A stretch of 64,000 bases of DNA, from NCBI GenBank assembly GCA_014529385.2, contig CM043966.1, positions 35,812,739 to 35,876,738 of the forward strand, given 5' to 3'. Each line of letters begins with the position of its first letter. The first letter of the stretch is position 1. The translations under genes and the position numbers were made by a program. This stretch comes from Adiantum capillus-veneris (taxonomy: Eukaryota; Streptophyta; Polypodiopsida; Polypodiales; Pteridaceae). Of this stretch, positions 1-11,096 are shown piece after piece. Under the pieces are notes generated by a model that saw only the letters and a list, made by a program, of their open reading frames with translations, did no database searches and was not told the origin of the DNA.

Positions 1-1810
1 AATAGAGGGCACCCTATGGCCCTAGGGATATAAAGTGGCCTGAGTGTCAATGTAAAACCTCTTTAAAAGCATTTAGACCATTCTAGTGTGCCTACATCGT
101 CACCATGGAAGCCCTATGGCCCTAGGGCCATATGATATCTCATTATAATAGAGGGAAACTTATGGCCATTGAGCTTATACATTGGCACCATAGGGCCGTA
201 GGGCCATATGATCTCTCATTAGAATAGAGGAAACTCTATGGACCTTGAGCCCTATCACCCTAAGGTCATAGAATCTTTCATTTTATAATAAAGGTTATCC
301 TATGGCCCTCAAATATATACATTGGCACACTATGTCCATATGGGCCATATGATGTCTCATTAGAATAGAAGGCAATATATGGCCCTAGATACAAAGGGTG
401 GCCAGCTAGGAGTCAATGTAAAAGCTCTCAAAGAGTAATTAGGCCATTCAAGGTCACCTACATGGGCACCGTGGTACCTCTATGTCCCTTGGGCCATAGA
501 ATCTTTCATTGGAAGAGAGGGAAACCTATGGCCCATGAGCTTATACATTGGTACCATATGGACCTAGTGCCATAGAATCTCTCATCAAAATAGAGAGAAA
601 CCTATGGCCAAAGGTTGGCCTGGGTTTCAATGTAAAAGGTAACACGGCAACCTACATTGAAAACACGGCAACCGTATGGCCCTAGGGCCATAGGGTCTCA
701 TCAAAATAAAGGACAACATATCACCCTAGGGGGAAGAGGGTGGCGTAAGTGTTAATGTAAAATCTCTCAAGGATAAATTAGGCCATTTGAGGGCATCTAC
801 ATGGGCACCATGGCAGCCCTATGGGGCTAGGGTGATATGACTTCTGATTGGAATAGAGGGCAACATATGGTCCTTGAGCTTATACACTTTCACCCTATGA
901 CTCTAAGGCCACATGATCTCTCATTACAAACAAGAGAAGCCTATGGACCTAGGGCTAGCGAGGGGCTAGCAAATGGCCTAGGTGTCAAAGTAAAAGATCT
1001 TAAAGAGCATTTAAGCCATTCAAGGGCACCTACATGGACACCATGCCTACACTATGTCCCTAGGGCCATTGGATCTCTCATTACAATAGAGGGCAACCTA
1101 TGGCCCTTAAGCTTCTGCATTGTCACCCTATGATCCTAGGGCCATTGGATCTCTCATGAGAATAGAGGAAAACCTATGACCCTAGGGCTAGAGGGTGGCC
1201 TAGGTGTTAATGTAAAATCTCTCTAACAATATTTAGGACATTCAAGGTAACCTACATATGCCCCATGATAGCCATATGGCCCTAGGTCCATAGGATCTCT
1301 CATTGGAATAGAGGACAACCTATGGCCCTTGAGCTTATACATTGAAGCTCTCAAAGAGCATTTAGGAAATTCATGGGAACCTACATGCGCACCATGGTAG
1401 CCCTAGGGCCATAGGATCTCTCATTACAATATGAGAAAACCAATGGCACTTGAGCTTATACATTGGCACTCTATGACCCTAGGGCCATATGATCCCTCAT
1501 TAGAATAGAGGGAAATCTATGGTCCTAAGGCTAGAGGGTGGCTTAGGTATCAATGTAAAATATCTCAAAGATCATTTAGGCCATTCAAAGGCACTTTCAT
1601 GGGCACCTTGGTAGCCCTAGGACCATAGGATCTTTCACTAGAATAGAGGGAAACCTATGACCCTTGAGCTTGTACATTGGTACTGTATGGCCTTGAGGCA
1701 ATAGGATCTCTCATTAGAATATAAGGAAACCTATAACCTACCTATGATCAACATCATGTATCCTAGAAACCATAATGAGAACCTCTATATCCCTAGGGCC
1801 ATAGAGCGCC
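1..1810. repeat. Diverged tandem repeat array, GGGCCATAG family
   Basis: The stretch is made of irregularly alternating short modules. One module carries CCTAGGGCCATAGGATCTCT, then an AATAGAGGGAAACC-type segment and TATGGCCCTTGAGC. The other carries GGTGGCCTAGGTGTCAATG and AAGAGCATTTAGGCC. The second module recurs at spacings from about 125 to 365 bp, so the order is scrambled rather than a clean monomer array. Reading frames here are by-products of the repeat; no gene is seen. Confidence 0.8.
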
Positions 1811-2040
1811 AATATTATCAACACCTTGTAATCAAAGTCTAGCCTGCGGACCAGAAGGCCTTTTTGCGTGGTCCTAAATTTCTACAAGCTCTATTGCAAT
1901 GGTATCCTTGTTCTTATAAAATATATTCTCAAAAATCTATTTAATATTTTCTTAGATATCAAATTTTTCATTTGGATATTCTCTAATTTTCTTTTAAGAG
2001 TGTGACAAAGCTAACAATAGGTGTTCTTTAAACATTGCAG

Positions 2041-3367
2041 TCCTTCAAAAAAATATTGCGGTTTGACGAAGTTTCACTTGAGATTTTTGGTACAAAGTAT
2101 TTTCAAGCTATTGAACCTTTCAAGATTGTGACTGACAAAGTTTCACCTGAGATTATTGGTACAAAGTATTTTCAATCTATTGAACCTTTTGAGAAAGAGT
2201 CCATGGATCTCCATCACAACCGTTCTTGAAGAACCTGACAAAAATCTACAAGTTCCTAAAGGTCAACCATTGCAACCATTGGAAAAGAACTTGAAGAGTG
2301 ATGCTATGGAAGTAGAAGGTGATGCAAATTCCAATACATATATAAGGTCAAAAGAAGAATCCCTCCAAAACATTTTAGTAACTCAAGATCTCGAAACTGG
2401 GGTGCATGGTGATATGGACCTTTCATCCATTGACATACCAATGCTAACCATAATAGTGAGCTTGGGTGGATTTCTTTTGAGAAGATGTTGGCACAAGTCC
2501 AAAAAAATGAAGAGCTTAAAGTTTCAACATGAGAATATTGTTCTACGGCCAGGATGCATTGAATTTTGAAAGACTCTACTTAGTAATTTCAATGCTGGGA
2601 TACGGTCAGCTGCTAATGATACGCATGTTATGGACATCATCAAGATTTTAGAGAATGAGGCTAGAGAAAATATTCCATTTTTTATGATCTAGGGACAAAG
2701 CCAACATCAATCATGTGAAGAATCAAGAATCACTCGTCCAGATAATCGAGGAGTAGAAGCACATTTCAAACCATTGGCTATTGCATCAACAAAATTTGGG
2801 ATTGATACAAAGAGAATGCTTCTAGTAGATGATGACCATTAAAGGATGTGTTAATCCTGCATTAAATTATATTTTATTGCCATCATTTAGTGCTGATGAG
2901 GAAGATAATATTCTCCTTGGGGATCTGCTGCCATATATTCAAGCTCTTCATCATGTCAATGACATTTGCACAATTACAAGCTCTTATTTGTATGGACAAG
3001 CACAAGAACATGAACTTTATAATCATGTTCACATGGTTTTTGCAGAGTGGGAGGAGAGAAATTTGGTTTTTGTATGGGGAAAAACTACTCCACACGCAGA
3101 CTACCAAAAGCTTCCCGTCCTCACGACGATGAAAAAGGTGCAACATCTAGCAATAGTGGAGTGTACACTCAAAGTCGGGACAAGAAACTCCTAACAGGTG
3201 ATCAAGAAAAAGTGAGGATTTTAAAGAGTATGAAACCTTTATTAGCCTTAAAAGGTATTGAAGCAATTATGATTGCCCAAACATTGGGATACAAGGAGCC
3301 TGCTATCAAAGTACATGATGCCAAGAATGATATAAAACAGTTAAAGATTCAGTATAATCTCAAATAG
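2041..3367 (+). pseudogene. FCP1/NIF-like HAD phosphatase pseudogene
   Basis: This is a degraded copy of the FCP1-like family also found at 10.3-11.1 and 16.0-17.5 kb. A 3' splice site (ACATTGCAG) ends at 2040. A 23-codon segment is then duplicated in tandem (69-bp period, GTKYFQ in both copies). The HAD motif I region reads LTIIVSLGGFLLRR, so the catalytic Asp of the family has been lost. RPGCIEF, FKPLAI and MLLVDDDH follow, the last being the remnant of the family's IDDSP motif. The C-terminal tail (EAIMIAQTLGYKEPAIKV) matches the helical, SAP-like tail of the 16-kb copy. Several stop codons (after CIEF, FFMI and VDDDH) and at least three frame changes break it. The family dephosphorylates Ser/Thr in partners such as the RNA polymerase II tail, but this copy cannot be active. 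Confidence 0.75.
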
Positions 3368-4300
3368 ATGTCCACACATTGATGATGAAGTAGATTTTTA
3401 TAATATTGGAATCTACAAAATCTCTTTATGTATTTTTTAGAGTGCTTATGCAAATTTGTCTTTCAATTCTATATGTAGCTTTTGACTTTGATGTTTGTGC
3501 ACTTTGCTTAATTTTAGCTTATCAAAAGATTCAAATGTTGCTATATAGATAGCTTCAATAAGCATGGGCCTTTCATGAAAAATAACATTCTTTTTTACAT
3601 TCTTAAATTGCCTTTATGTTTTTTACAAATGGCACCTTATGGCCTTTGGGCCATAGGGATCCGTTTGATCTCTGGCCACACTTCCATATGAAGCCAGATA
3701 TTGGCACTATATGATCTTACATATGGTCCATGCTAGTTTCTCGATAAAAAACTCTATGGCCCAACGGCCAAAGATTAGTATCTCATCTTCTACAAGACTT
3801 CTATTTATTATAGTAATAAGAAGCGACATAGATTGCACCTATGGCATCAACACCCTACGACCACAAGGACACAAGGTTACATATGTTATTCCAAAAAGCA
3901 CTTACCATGTGTGTCTTGCAATTATAACTCTTTAGCCTTAATATCATGGGAGGCTAGCTGTAGGCTACATAACATATGGAACAAGCCTCTTAATTACAAA
4001 CTACAAAGAAAATCATAACTCTCTTAGGGCAAACTTAGTCTCCATCTATTGGAAGCTATAAAGATGGACCTTAGCCTTTCAAGAAAAATATAAATATTTG
4101 AGAGTTTTATAAAGAATTTATGCCGTCTAGAATCAAAGAACCCTATGATTCTAGGCCCATAGAAATCCAGCATATCCATACCATATGGTATCATAACCCT
4201 ACAATCTTGTGGCCACAAGACAAAAAGGTGATCTAATGAGAACTCATTATAGAAGGTATCCTATGACCACAAAGACATTAAGTCTTATATGTACATCGTG
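3368..4300. repeat. Non-coding; diverged GGGCCATAG-type repeat remnants
   Basis: From about 3630 to 4280 there are scattered pieces resembling the 1-1.8 kb repeat (GGCCTTTGGGCCATAGGGAT, CTAGGCCCATAG, GACCACAAAGACATTAAG). The repeat therefore lies on both sides of the FCP1-like pseudogene. No gene is seen. Confidence 0.5.
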
Positions 4301-5700
4301 CTCTATTGCTTGTTGAACATATTTTGATTTGTTGTATGCTGAACTGAAATTATTGAATTAATTTTTTGTTTTCATTCAAGGGGTTATTTTGAAAATGGTT
4401 TGATATTATAATGTCATAAATTAAAATAGTTTCTTCTCAAGTTACATAAAGTATCTCATTCAAAGTGGAACAATGAATTGATTACCTACCAGATTCTTTT
4501 AAGAAAAACAAAACATCTCATTTACAAAATAGCTTCAAAAAATCGTTAAATTTTGAATTTATGAAGTGCATCCTATGTGAGGAGACACCTATCACTTAAT
4601 TAGCATTGCTAATATAATTGTTTGATGCTCCTATCATTTTCATATTAGTACTTGCCTTTTTTGGGTGAGAAAACTACCAAAATAATGTTGACAATTGATA
4701 GTGATACAAAAATGGTGTTTGTTGAACACCCTCTTGAAGATACTATACTCCTTGCACTTAGTAATTTGTTGTACATGAGATAAAGACCATAAATTTTATA
4801 AAATGAGTTGTTGGAAATCTTTGTGTACAACTTATACAAATTTTGCGTAATCAATTCATATGCTGCTAATTAGTCATATCAATGGTGTTTTTAAACACCT
4901 TCTTTTTTGAGACACCACCTCTAGAAGCTTTATTAAAGTTTTAAAACTTGTATGGAAGTTTTGAGAGACCATGTATAGAAGCTTCATTGAAGTTTTAAAG
5001 CATGTATTGATGAAAATGTGTCATGTTAATATAGATTCTTTGGCACAAAAATTATATTCTTTTACACTATACCATACATGACTAGTTATGGTCTTAGGGC
5101 CATAGACTACCCCACAATATTCTTTAGGATTTTTTATCATCAAATGTTAATTTGGGTGTTGTACATACTATAGTGTAGTTGAAACTTGATAGTGTTTTAA
5201 AATTGGGGCTAGCTATTTTCTCGTACTTGAGATTAACTTGACCAATTTTATGATAAGAGTTGTTGGTGCTTTTTGTGTCTAGATGATAATTTTTGGTTGG
5301 CACAATCAATATATATGTTTCTTAGTAGCCACATCAGTTGGTGTGTTTTGACACATTGTCTTTTTTACCATCCATCTTTATGAGTTTTGATTGATGCTTT
5401 AAAGCATTTCTTTTGAGACGGATCCTTTTGCAAAAAATTATATTAGAAGTTTTCTTAATAAAGAAAAATCAAACTTGGGTTCTAGAACCGTGACATCTTA
5501 TCTAAATTAAGGGAAAATCGAGCTAAAAATTTACTAGAATAGCACGATCCTAACACACCAATTTAGCATTTGAGAAATGGGATTTTTCCAATTCATCTAA
5601 AATGGTGTTGAAGACTCAATATGGAAACTAAATTAGAGAGAGCATGAACAGATCATGCAAGATTTCAAATCAATAATGAAGATTAGAAAACAATAAGCAA
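4301..5700. repeat. AT-rich non-coding stretch with a diverged tandem duplication
   Basis: No coding signal is seen. Roughly 4690-4930 and 5140-5370 appear to be diverged copies of one segment. Shared landmarks in the same order are a GTTGTACAT-type stretch, TTTTATAAAATGAGTTGTTGG against TTTTATGATAAGAGTTGTTGG, and a GGTGT(G/T)TTT...ACAC stretch. Within 4912-5010 a shorter unit (AGAAGCTT(T/C)ATT(A/G)AAGTTTTAAA) is repeated. Confidence 0.4.
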
Positions 5701-5719
5701 GATAGAAGTATTCTTAAAA

Positions 5720-6517
5720 CTACCTTGTCTGATGGGAGAGGACCATCTGCAACCAAAACATCACCAACATATCCACCAAATCTTGATTGTGAGTTGTGCT
5801 TTTGTAAAATAACAAAAGCAAGTGTGGCCAATTGAGAATGTCCACTTGAATATTTTTTGCATTTTTGTCATCAAGAAATGCATGTATCTTGCAATCAGGG
5901 GTGAAGGTGAGAAAGACTGGGAAAGGTCCTCCTGTGGTTACAACAATCGTGGCATCAATGTACAACGAATACAATGTTGACTCTCCATCTGCCCTATTTT
6001 TCTGTCTCACAACTCGGCTATCAATGTGGAAAAATTCACCTAAGCAAAGCTTGTTGACTTAGAGCTCTATGTATGGATCATTCACCACTACTATTATAGT
6101 GTCGGTGCATTCCTCATCAATCAATTCAACCTTCAAGTAATGGTTGTATTTTAGTTGGTCAAAGCCAACTTTGTAGGTGCCATACACATTCAGTATCTTG
6201 CCCTCAATACAAAATCGAGGGCTTGAGTAAGAGATGTCAATGATCAAGAATTGTGGGAGAAGACTTTGACCAAATGGAACAATTCTAAAATTAATACCCT
6301 CGGCATCTAGATGAGATGATTCACCCACTTCATATTGGTCACAAGGTTGAACACAAGGCTCAATTTCAATGGAACTTGGATCATTAGTAGCATTAATAGT
6401 TATATTCTCAACAGGGTTTGGGAGGATTGCTGCTTGGAGTGGGAGGGGAGACTCAATAGGCAAAGGCTCAATATGAAGAGGTCTTGTCTTGTTCGGCACA
6501 TGAGGTAGAATAGCCAT
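5720..6517 (-). pseudogene. Unrecognised reading frame of about 265 codons split by one in-frame TAA
   Basis: A minus-strand frame starts at 6517 (MAILPHVPNKTRP), runs 152 codons to a TAA at 6059-6061 and continues in the same frame (VNKLCLGEFFHIDSRVVRQK) to a TAG/TGA-type end at 5720. The upstream part is Pro- and acid-rich. From about residue 85 to 230 the sequence looks like alternating beta strands (FCIEGKILNVYGTYKVGFD, HYLKVELIDEECTDTIIVVV, YIDATIVVTTGGPFPVF). That pattern would suit an OB-like or other small beta fold, but I cannot name the family. Because the frame stays open on both sides of the single TAA, the loss of function would be recent, or the stop lies in an unrecognised intron. 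No neighbouring gene clarifies its role. Confidence 0.45.
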
Positions 6518-7063
6518 TCAACGTATGCTTCCTTCTCCACATAAATGGGATCCTCCATGATTTCCTTGGCTACATAATCCAAAAGACAACAATATAAGCA
6601 CACACATCTATAAGTTCATGCAATGGCTCTTAGACAAACAATCTTCTGCAATAGTAAAAGCTCACGTGCAGAGTTCATTGGATTGTTCAAATGAAACAAT
6701 GCACCCACAACACCCTTGTAAGGCCTATGAAGTTCTTATGTTGATCTTTTCTAAGGCGGAAATGATGTGCATGCAATTGGGGACCCGCCAATACATTTAC
6801 CACTTGAGTTAGGATCACCTTCTGTGAACCTTTGAAGCTTTGTAGAACACTAATTTTGAGGATCTAATATCTTCCCGATATAATATAAAATTCTACAATG
6901 ACTACTGTAAACACGAGCAATTATATGTCATGGAAAACATTCAATACAACTTTTTTTGCATGATGACTCCTTGCATATTAACAAGCCTAGAAGCTAGATA
7001 AGCTCTTGCACTTATAGAAAGGTGAGTAATCATATGGGAATGGCTAGTGCCCTTGTGGTAGGG

Positions 7064-7066
<3 letters not shown>

Positions 7067-7157
<91 letters not shown>

Positions 7158-7197
7158 AAGAGAGAGAGATAGTAGCTAGTGCTCTTATGGTAGGGGA

Positions 7198-7256
<59 letters not shown>
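7067..7256. repeat. Duplicated (TG)n(AG)n compound microsatellite
   Basis: Two blocks of (TG)n followed by (AG)n occur at 7067-7150 and 7199-7254. Each is preceded by nearly the same 25-30 bp (GCTAGTGC[C/T]CTT, GTAGGGG). The flank and the repeat were therefore duplicated together with a period of about 130 bp. Confidence 0.9.
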
Positions 7257-7260
<4 letters not shown>

Positions 7261-7900
7261 GAGGGGAAGAATTTAAACCAAAAGTTAGAACTCACTCTCA
7301 CCTATAATAAAGAGAGAAAGAAAAGCAAGAAAAATACACTCATTCATCAAAATGTGCAAGGTCATGATGCTTTACACCAACCTCGTGACATAGCCACAAA
7401 TTGCAATACGAGAGAAGAGAGGCTACTCTTATTCATTATGCATGTCTCAACACAAAGCCTGCTTTTCCATATCAAAGTCAAACTATTACTTAATATTAAG
7501 CACCGTGAATCTCATGAGATAGCAAAAGATAAAAATTCTAATACTTTTAAGCTGCACAATCTACAAGGCAAGAGCTTCAAGGCTTACACAAATGCATCTA
7601 CCCTAGGTATCGAGAAAGCAAGTTTCACACCCAGTATGATCACTACAACAAAAGACCATATTAGGTAAAGTGGGAAAATCCCAATTCCCAGGTTGGACAA
7701 CTTTCAATATATCATGTATAAAATATAGAGATTTTGTCAAAAATTTGAGTTTTCTTAAGGTCTCATTCCACTTTATGCACATACAATACACAATGAAAAC
7801 AACTAAAATATCATGGTTTCAATCAATTGGATTATTAGGAGAGGAGGATATTGCATCCATTATCGTTGTCTATGTTCTACTGTCCTACCTACAACTTATC
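7257..7900. other. No gene seen
   Basis: Apart from a short purine-rich tail of the microsatellite, the stretch holds no recognisable gene, RNA or repeat. The open frames here are short and unlike any family I know. At 7924, just beyond, a lone copy of the 18-nt motif lies in minus orientation, before the + array starts. Confidence 0.5.
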
Positions 7901-9109
7901 TCAACATGGAGAGCTTGGTTTCTAGGTCCACCACTTGTCCAAGTTGATGTAAAAGTGACTCAAGGTTCACAACTTGTGAAAGCAAGGATCCATTGAGGAA
8001 TACAATCCACTTGGCTATTTTTCCTTAATTTATTGCATGTGACATTTAAGCAAGGTCCACTTCTAATCTATAACTTCTTAATTTGAGGCATGGGGCATAC
8101 ATAAAATATGTAGCATATGCTCTATTGCCTCATAGGAAGGTTGGTTTCAAGGTGCACTTATCCATGCTAGCCTATCTTGGAGAAATGATGGAGCTTGCTT
8201 CTCTCCTTGTTTCAATGGAGACTAGCTTGGACAAGTGGTGGACCTTTGCTTCTCTCTATGTTTCAATAGAGTTAGCTTGGACAAGTGGTGATCTTGGAAC
8301 AAAACCCCCATGTAAAACATATCATGGGTATTCCAAGTGATTAGAAAGATTACCATTTAAGATATAACCTTATAGGTTGGACAACTAGATCTTGGCTTGG
8401 AGAAATGGTGGACCTTTGATTCTCTCCATGTTTCAATGGAGTCTATCTTGGAGAAATGGTGGAGCTTGCTTCTGTCCATGTTTCAATGGAGCCTAGCTTG
8501 AATAGTTGGTGGACCTTTGCTTCTCTCTATGTTTCAATAGAGTTAGCTTAGACACGTGGTGGATCTTCAAAATAAACCAACTACTATCAATGTTGCCTAG
8601 CTTGGACAAGTGGTGGAGTATTTCTCTACTCCATGTTTCAATGGATCTTAGCTTGGACAAGTGTTGGACCTTAAAACAAAAACCCCATGTACAACATAGA
8701 ATGGATTTTCTAGATTTCAATGGAGTCTAGATTTAACAAATGGTGGAGCTTGTCTTCATCCATGTTTCAATGAAACTAGCTTGGACAAGTGGTGGACCTT
8801 GTAACAAACCCTCCCATGTACAACATATCATTGGTTTTCTAAGTGATGGGAAGGAATACCATTCAAGATATAAACTTATAGCTTGGATAAGTAGTTGACT
8901 TTAAAACCAAATTCATCATAATACAATGAAATACAGGTCAGCCAATTCCTAAATCTTGAGACCAAACCTCCCATGCTATTAGAGATAATATATTGGATAA
9001 GTGGTGGACCTTCTATTATTTTCCCATGCCTAGTTTAGACAACCGGTACACTTCGCAGCTATAAAGGTTGGACGAGTTGTGGAGCCTTGTTTCTATCCAT
9101 GTTTTAATG

Positions 9110-9605
9110 GATCCTAGCTTGGACAAGTGGTGGACCTTGGAAAAAAGCTTCCATGTACAACATATATGAGGTTTTCCATGTTTTAATGGAACCTATCTTG
9201 GACAAATGGTGAAGCTTTCTTCTCTCCATGTTGATTTTGGAACTACCTTAGACAAGTGGTGGAGCTTTTCTTTTCTACTCTTCATAATACAATGAAGTAT
9301 ATGTTGGTTACATGGTGAATCTTAAGGCCAAACCTCCCATTTTACTAGAGATGATAGGTTGGACAAGTGGATCAACCTTCTATCATTTCTCCATGACTAT
9401 ATTGGACAATTAGTAGACATAACATCTCTCTATGTTGTCTAGAGATGAGCTTGGACAAGTGATGGACCCTGCTTCTCTCTTCCCTTGGTTTACTAGTTTG
9501 AAGACTCAGTATATATACTTTCTTAGATCTAGCTTGAACAAGTGGTGGACCTTGCATCCACAATCTTAATTCAGTACAAAAAAATATATGAAAAAAAAAC
9601 ATAGG
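9110..9605 (+). repeat. Boundary block, copy 1
   Basis: This block is nearly identical to 14910-15330 (offset about 5.8 kb), including CTTCATAATACAATGA, CTTAAGGCCAAACCTCCCAT, CTAGAGATGATAGGTTGGAC and TATATACTT(T/G)CTTAGATCTA. Past the palindrome TAGATCTA (9524-9531) it continues to match, in reverse complement, the DNA between 24002 and about 23930. That is the 5' flank of the ParB-like gene, including the GTACAAAAAAATATATG stretch close to its 3' splice site. The block is therefore a displaced, inverted copy of the region just upstream of that gene, cut off before the coding exon. Confidence 0.75.
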
Positions 9606-10320
9606 AATCTTGGTTTGAAGGTCAAGCAATTAGGTTCCAAATGCACATAATAATATATTTTCCACCCATATTAAAAGAAAGTTAAATATGTTGTTACCAA
9701 ATTGACAAAGGTAACGTCCAAGAATTATATCTTTCCATCTTGTCAGATCTAAATCTTCATCAAGGCGACATGCATGTATACACCAACTTTCAAGCCATTC
9801 AAGAATACATGCACTTAGATTCCATAGTTTTGTTTTCAAAGTCTTTTAGGTTCTAAAACTCTTTCACATAAAGTATGTAATGACAAAATTCTTGAAGCAA
9901 ACATTTGTGCCCAAGAAAAAGATCCCTCTCACATATTTAAAGTCCATGAATTCTCTGATCCACACTTACAAGTTTTATTTTGACATCAAACATCAATTCT
10001 TTCATAGTTCCAAATAAATGCAACCTCGATATGAATTGACAAAAAATGAATTTCTTTTACTATATGACCCAACATAGGCCCCAATCAAATAAAAAATGAG
10101 TCCCCAAAAATTTGGGTGCACTCTAGCAATACATCAGAGTCCCCTTACAATAGGATGCACTCCAATAGTACATTGAAGTCCCCTTAGAGTAGGGTGCACT
10201 CCATTCAAGTGTTCATAAAATTGACACACCTTTAAAAAAAAAAAAAAAAGACTATATCAAATTATACAAATGTTGAAAGATACACACTAGAATAAAAAAG
10301 CATCTTATAGCCATATTTAT
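9606..10320. other. Non-coding, between boundary block and FCP1-like gene
   Basis: No gene is seen. At 10130-10200 a short unit (CAATA followed by GGATGCACTCCAATAGTACA or a variant) is repeated about three times. A poly-A run lies at about 10232-10248. Confidence 0.5.
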
Positions 10321-11096
10321 TCAATGCTTTCGTGTTGACAAGTACACACCAAGGACATAATTTGTTTCAGAATCACTATACTGATTTACAATTGTGTTGT
10401 ATGTATAGACTCTCTTATCTCTTGCATACAACCATCCTACCAACCATGGAATTATGGTTCTCTGCAAGAAGTTTTGAAGTTGCTCGGAAGTTTGCCTCCA
10501 CATCTTTGGAAATATAAGATATGTCCCTGGCATGTTCCACATCACCCTATATGGAGTGTCATCAAAAATTAAGGTATTGTTTGCATCCAAATCCTCAAAT
10601 ATCTTCCAAATATCACTCAGATTTTTGTGATAAACCCTTGTAAATCCTAACATGATATTTGGATTTTGGCAATTTTTGTTACTCATAAACACCTTGAACT
10701 TGGTATACTGCTCAGGAAAACACTTTTGTGTGATGCGTTGCACCCTTGTTAAGTTATAGCAACTCCATATCCATAGCTCAAAGTATTCAGCACAAAAATC
10801 CAAAAAACTTTGTGCGTCTGGTCGCACCACATGATAAACTTCATCTTTGTCCTCCACAAGTCGCATGTGTTGAGCCCAAGATGGCATAGAATCTCCATGT
10901 TTCATTTCAACTGTCTTGAGAAGTAACCCCTCTAGATCCAAGATAAGTACTCTTTTGATGTCCTTGAAAGCAAATGGTAGGTAATAAGGAGGTGATTCAT
11001 TCCTTGGACAAGGTCTTGGAGGAGGTTGGATGGGTAATTCAATAGTTTTCTTCAATTTATGCCAGCATATAGCCAATCCATTTTTCTGTAATGGTT
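10321..11096 (-). CDS. FCP1/NIF-like HAD domain protein, 3' exon
   Basis: A 251-codon uninterrupted frame starts at Met 11076. The frame is open up to a 3' splice site (TTTAATTTCAG) whose exon starts at 11096, so this is probably the last exon of a longer gene. The FCP1-homology fold is visible. Motif I is VLILDLEGLLLKT (residues about 42-54), the cap-region stretch is VVRPDAQSFLDFCAEYFELW, and motif III is LIFDDTPYRVMWN followed by GTYLIFPKMW. Classical members have DxDxT/V in motif I; here the second Asp is Glu, so normal phosphatase activity is doubtful. The family acts on phospho-Ser/Thr in nuclear proteins or serves as a scaffold. The gene lies inside the + motif array. It is more diverged than the 2-kb and 16-kb copies but the only one of the three with a fully open frame. 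Confidence 0.7.

Noticed and set aside
6525-6603. U-box ubiquitin-ligase remnant (KEIMEDP...EKEAYVEWL on the minus strand)
   Set aside because: The similarity covers about 20 residues and needs a 7-residue gap in the core. It may be chance, so it was not annotated.
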